Shown piece by piece: positions 5,530-5,553 of a stretch of 5,553 nt of DNA. The stretch covers positions 1 to 5,553 of the forward strand of contig JAISCM010000172.1 in NCBI GenBank assembly GCA_031265595.1. Direction: 5' to 3'. Position numbers and translations under genes: made by a program. This stretch comes from Tannerellaceae bacterium (GTDB lineage: Bacteria > Bacteroidota > Bacteroidia > Bacteroidales > Tannerellaceae). The number at the start of each line of letters is the position of its first letter. Position 1 is the first letter of the stretch. Under the pieces are notes generated by a model. The model had not been told where the DNA came from. It saw only the letters and a program-made list of their open reading frames with translations, and did not search any database.

Positions 5530-5553
5530 TGGCAGAAAAAATAAAAGAGTATC
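5529..5553 (+). CDS. Possible start of a downstream gene, cut by the window edge
   Basis: An ATG at 5529 overlaps the preceding TGA by one base and opens a frame MAEKIKEY that runs off the end. GGAGGA (5518-5523), five bases before it, is an unusually good Shine-Dalgarno match for this genome. Only eight codons are visible, so no product can be named. It may equally be part of the decayed DUF262 frame. Confidence 0.25.

Overview
The window looks like a chromosomal segment of a Bacteroidota organism, most likely of the order Bacteroidales and possibly Parabacteroides-like. The evidence is the acpP-fabF-rnc gene order, the protein sequences, promoter -7 boxes of the TAnnTTTG type (3816-3823 and 5386-5393), the lack of Shine-Dalgarno sequences before the well-supported genes, and moderate GC content. 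The genus is an inference.

Left part (1-2347): a rightward operon of three closely spaced housekeeping genes. It holds the 3' part of acpP (acyl carrier protein), complete fabF (beta-ketoacyl-ACP synthase II) and rnc (RNase III). ACP carries the growing acyl chain that FabF elongates. The rnc reading frame opens at a GTG and contains, 23 nt downstream of it, a perfect 14-bp inverted repeat that is a candidate autoregulatory or attenuating hairpin.

Middle (2340-3701): a leftward gene for a TrpB2-type tryptophan synthase beta subunit, with no trpA or other trp gene in the window. Its stop codon overlaps that of rnc by 8 bp inside a small palindrome, so the two transcripts must converge with no intergenic terminator. 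A 165-bp divergent intergenic region (3702-3866) separates it from a rightward outer-membrane barrel gene (3867-5093, DcaP/porin-like). The region carries a 22-bp dyad centred on the expected -33 zone of the porin promoter.

Right part (5094-5553): 460 bp without an intact gene. It contains four exact-period tandem copies of a 22-bp palindromic unit (5217-5304) that fold as nested arms with apparent compensatory changes. A consensus Bacteroidota -7 box follows. Next comes a 38-codon reading frame resembling the N-terminus of DUF262 (GmrS-type) proteins, with the signature motif eroded, which I read as a gene remnant. A possible new reading frame begins at 5529 and runs off the window.

No RNA genes, CRISPR array or intact mobile element were seen. 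The items most worth follow-up are the 22-bp palindrome array, the hairpin inside rnc, the divergent dyad and the DUF262 remnant. None amounts to a demonstrated new system.
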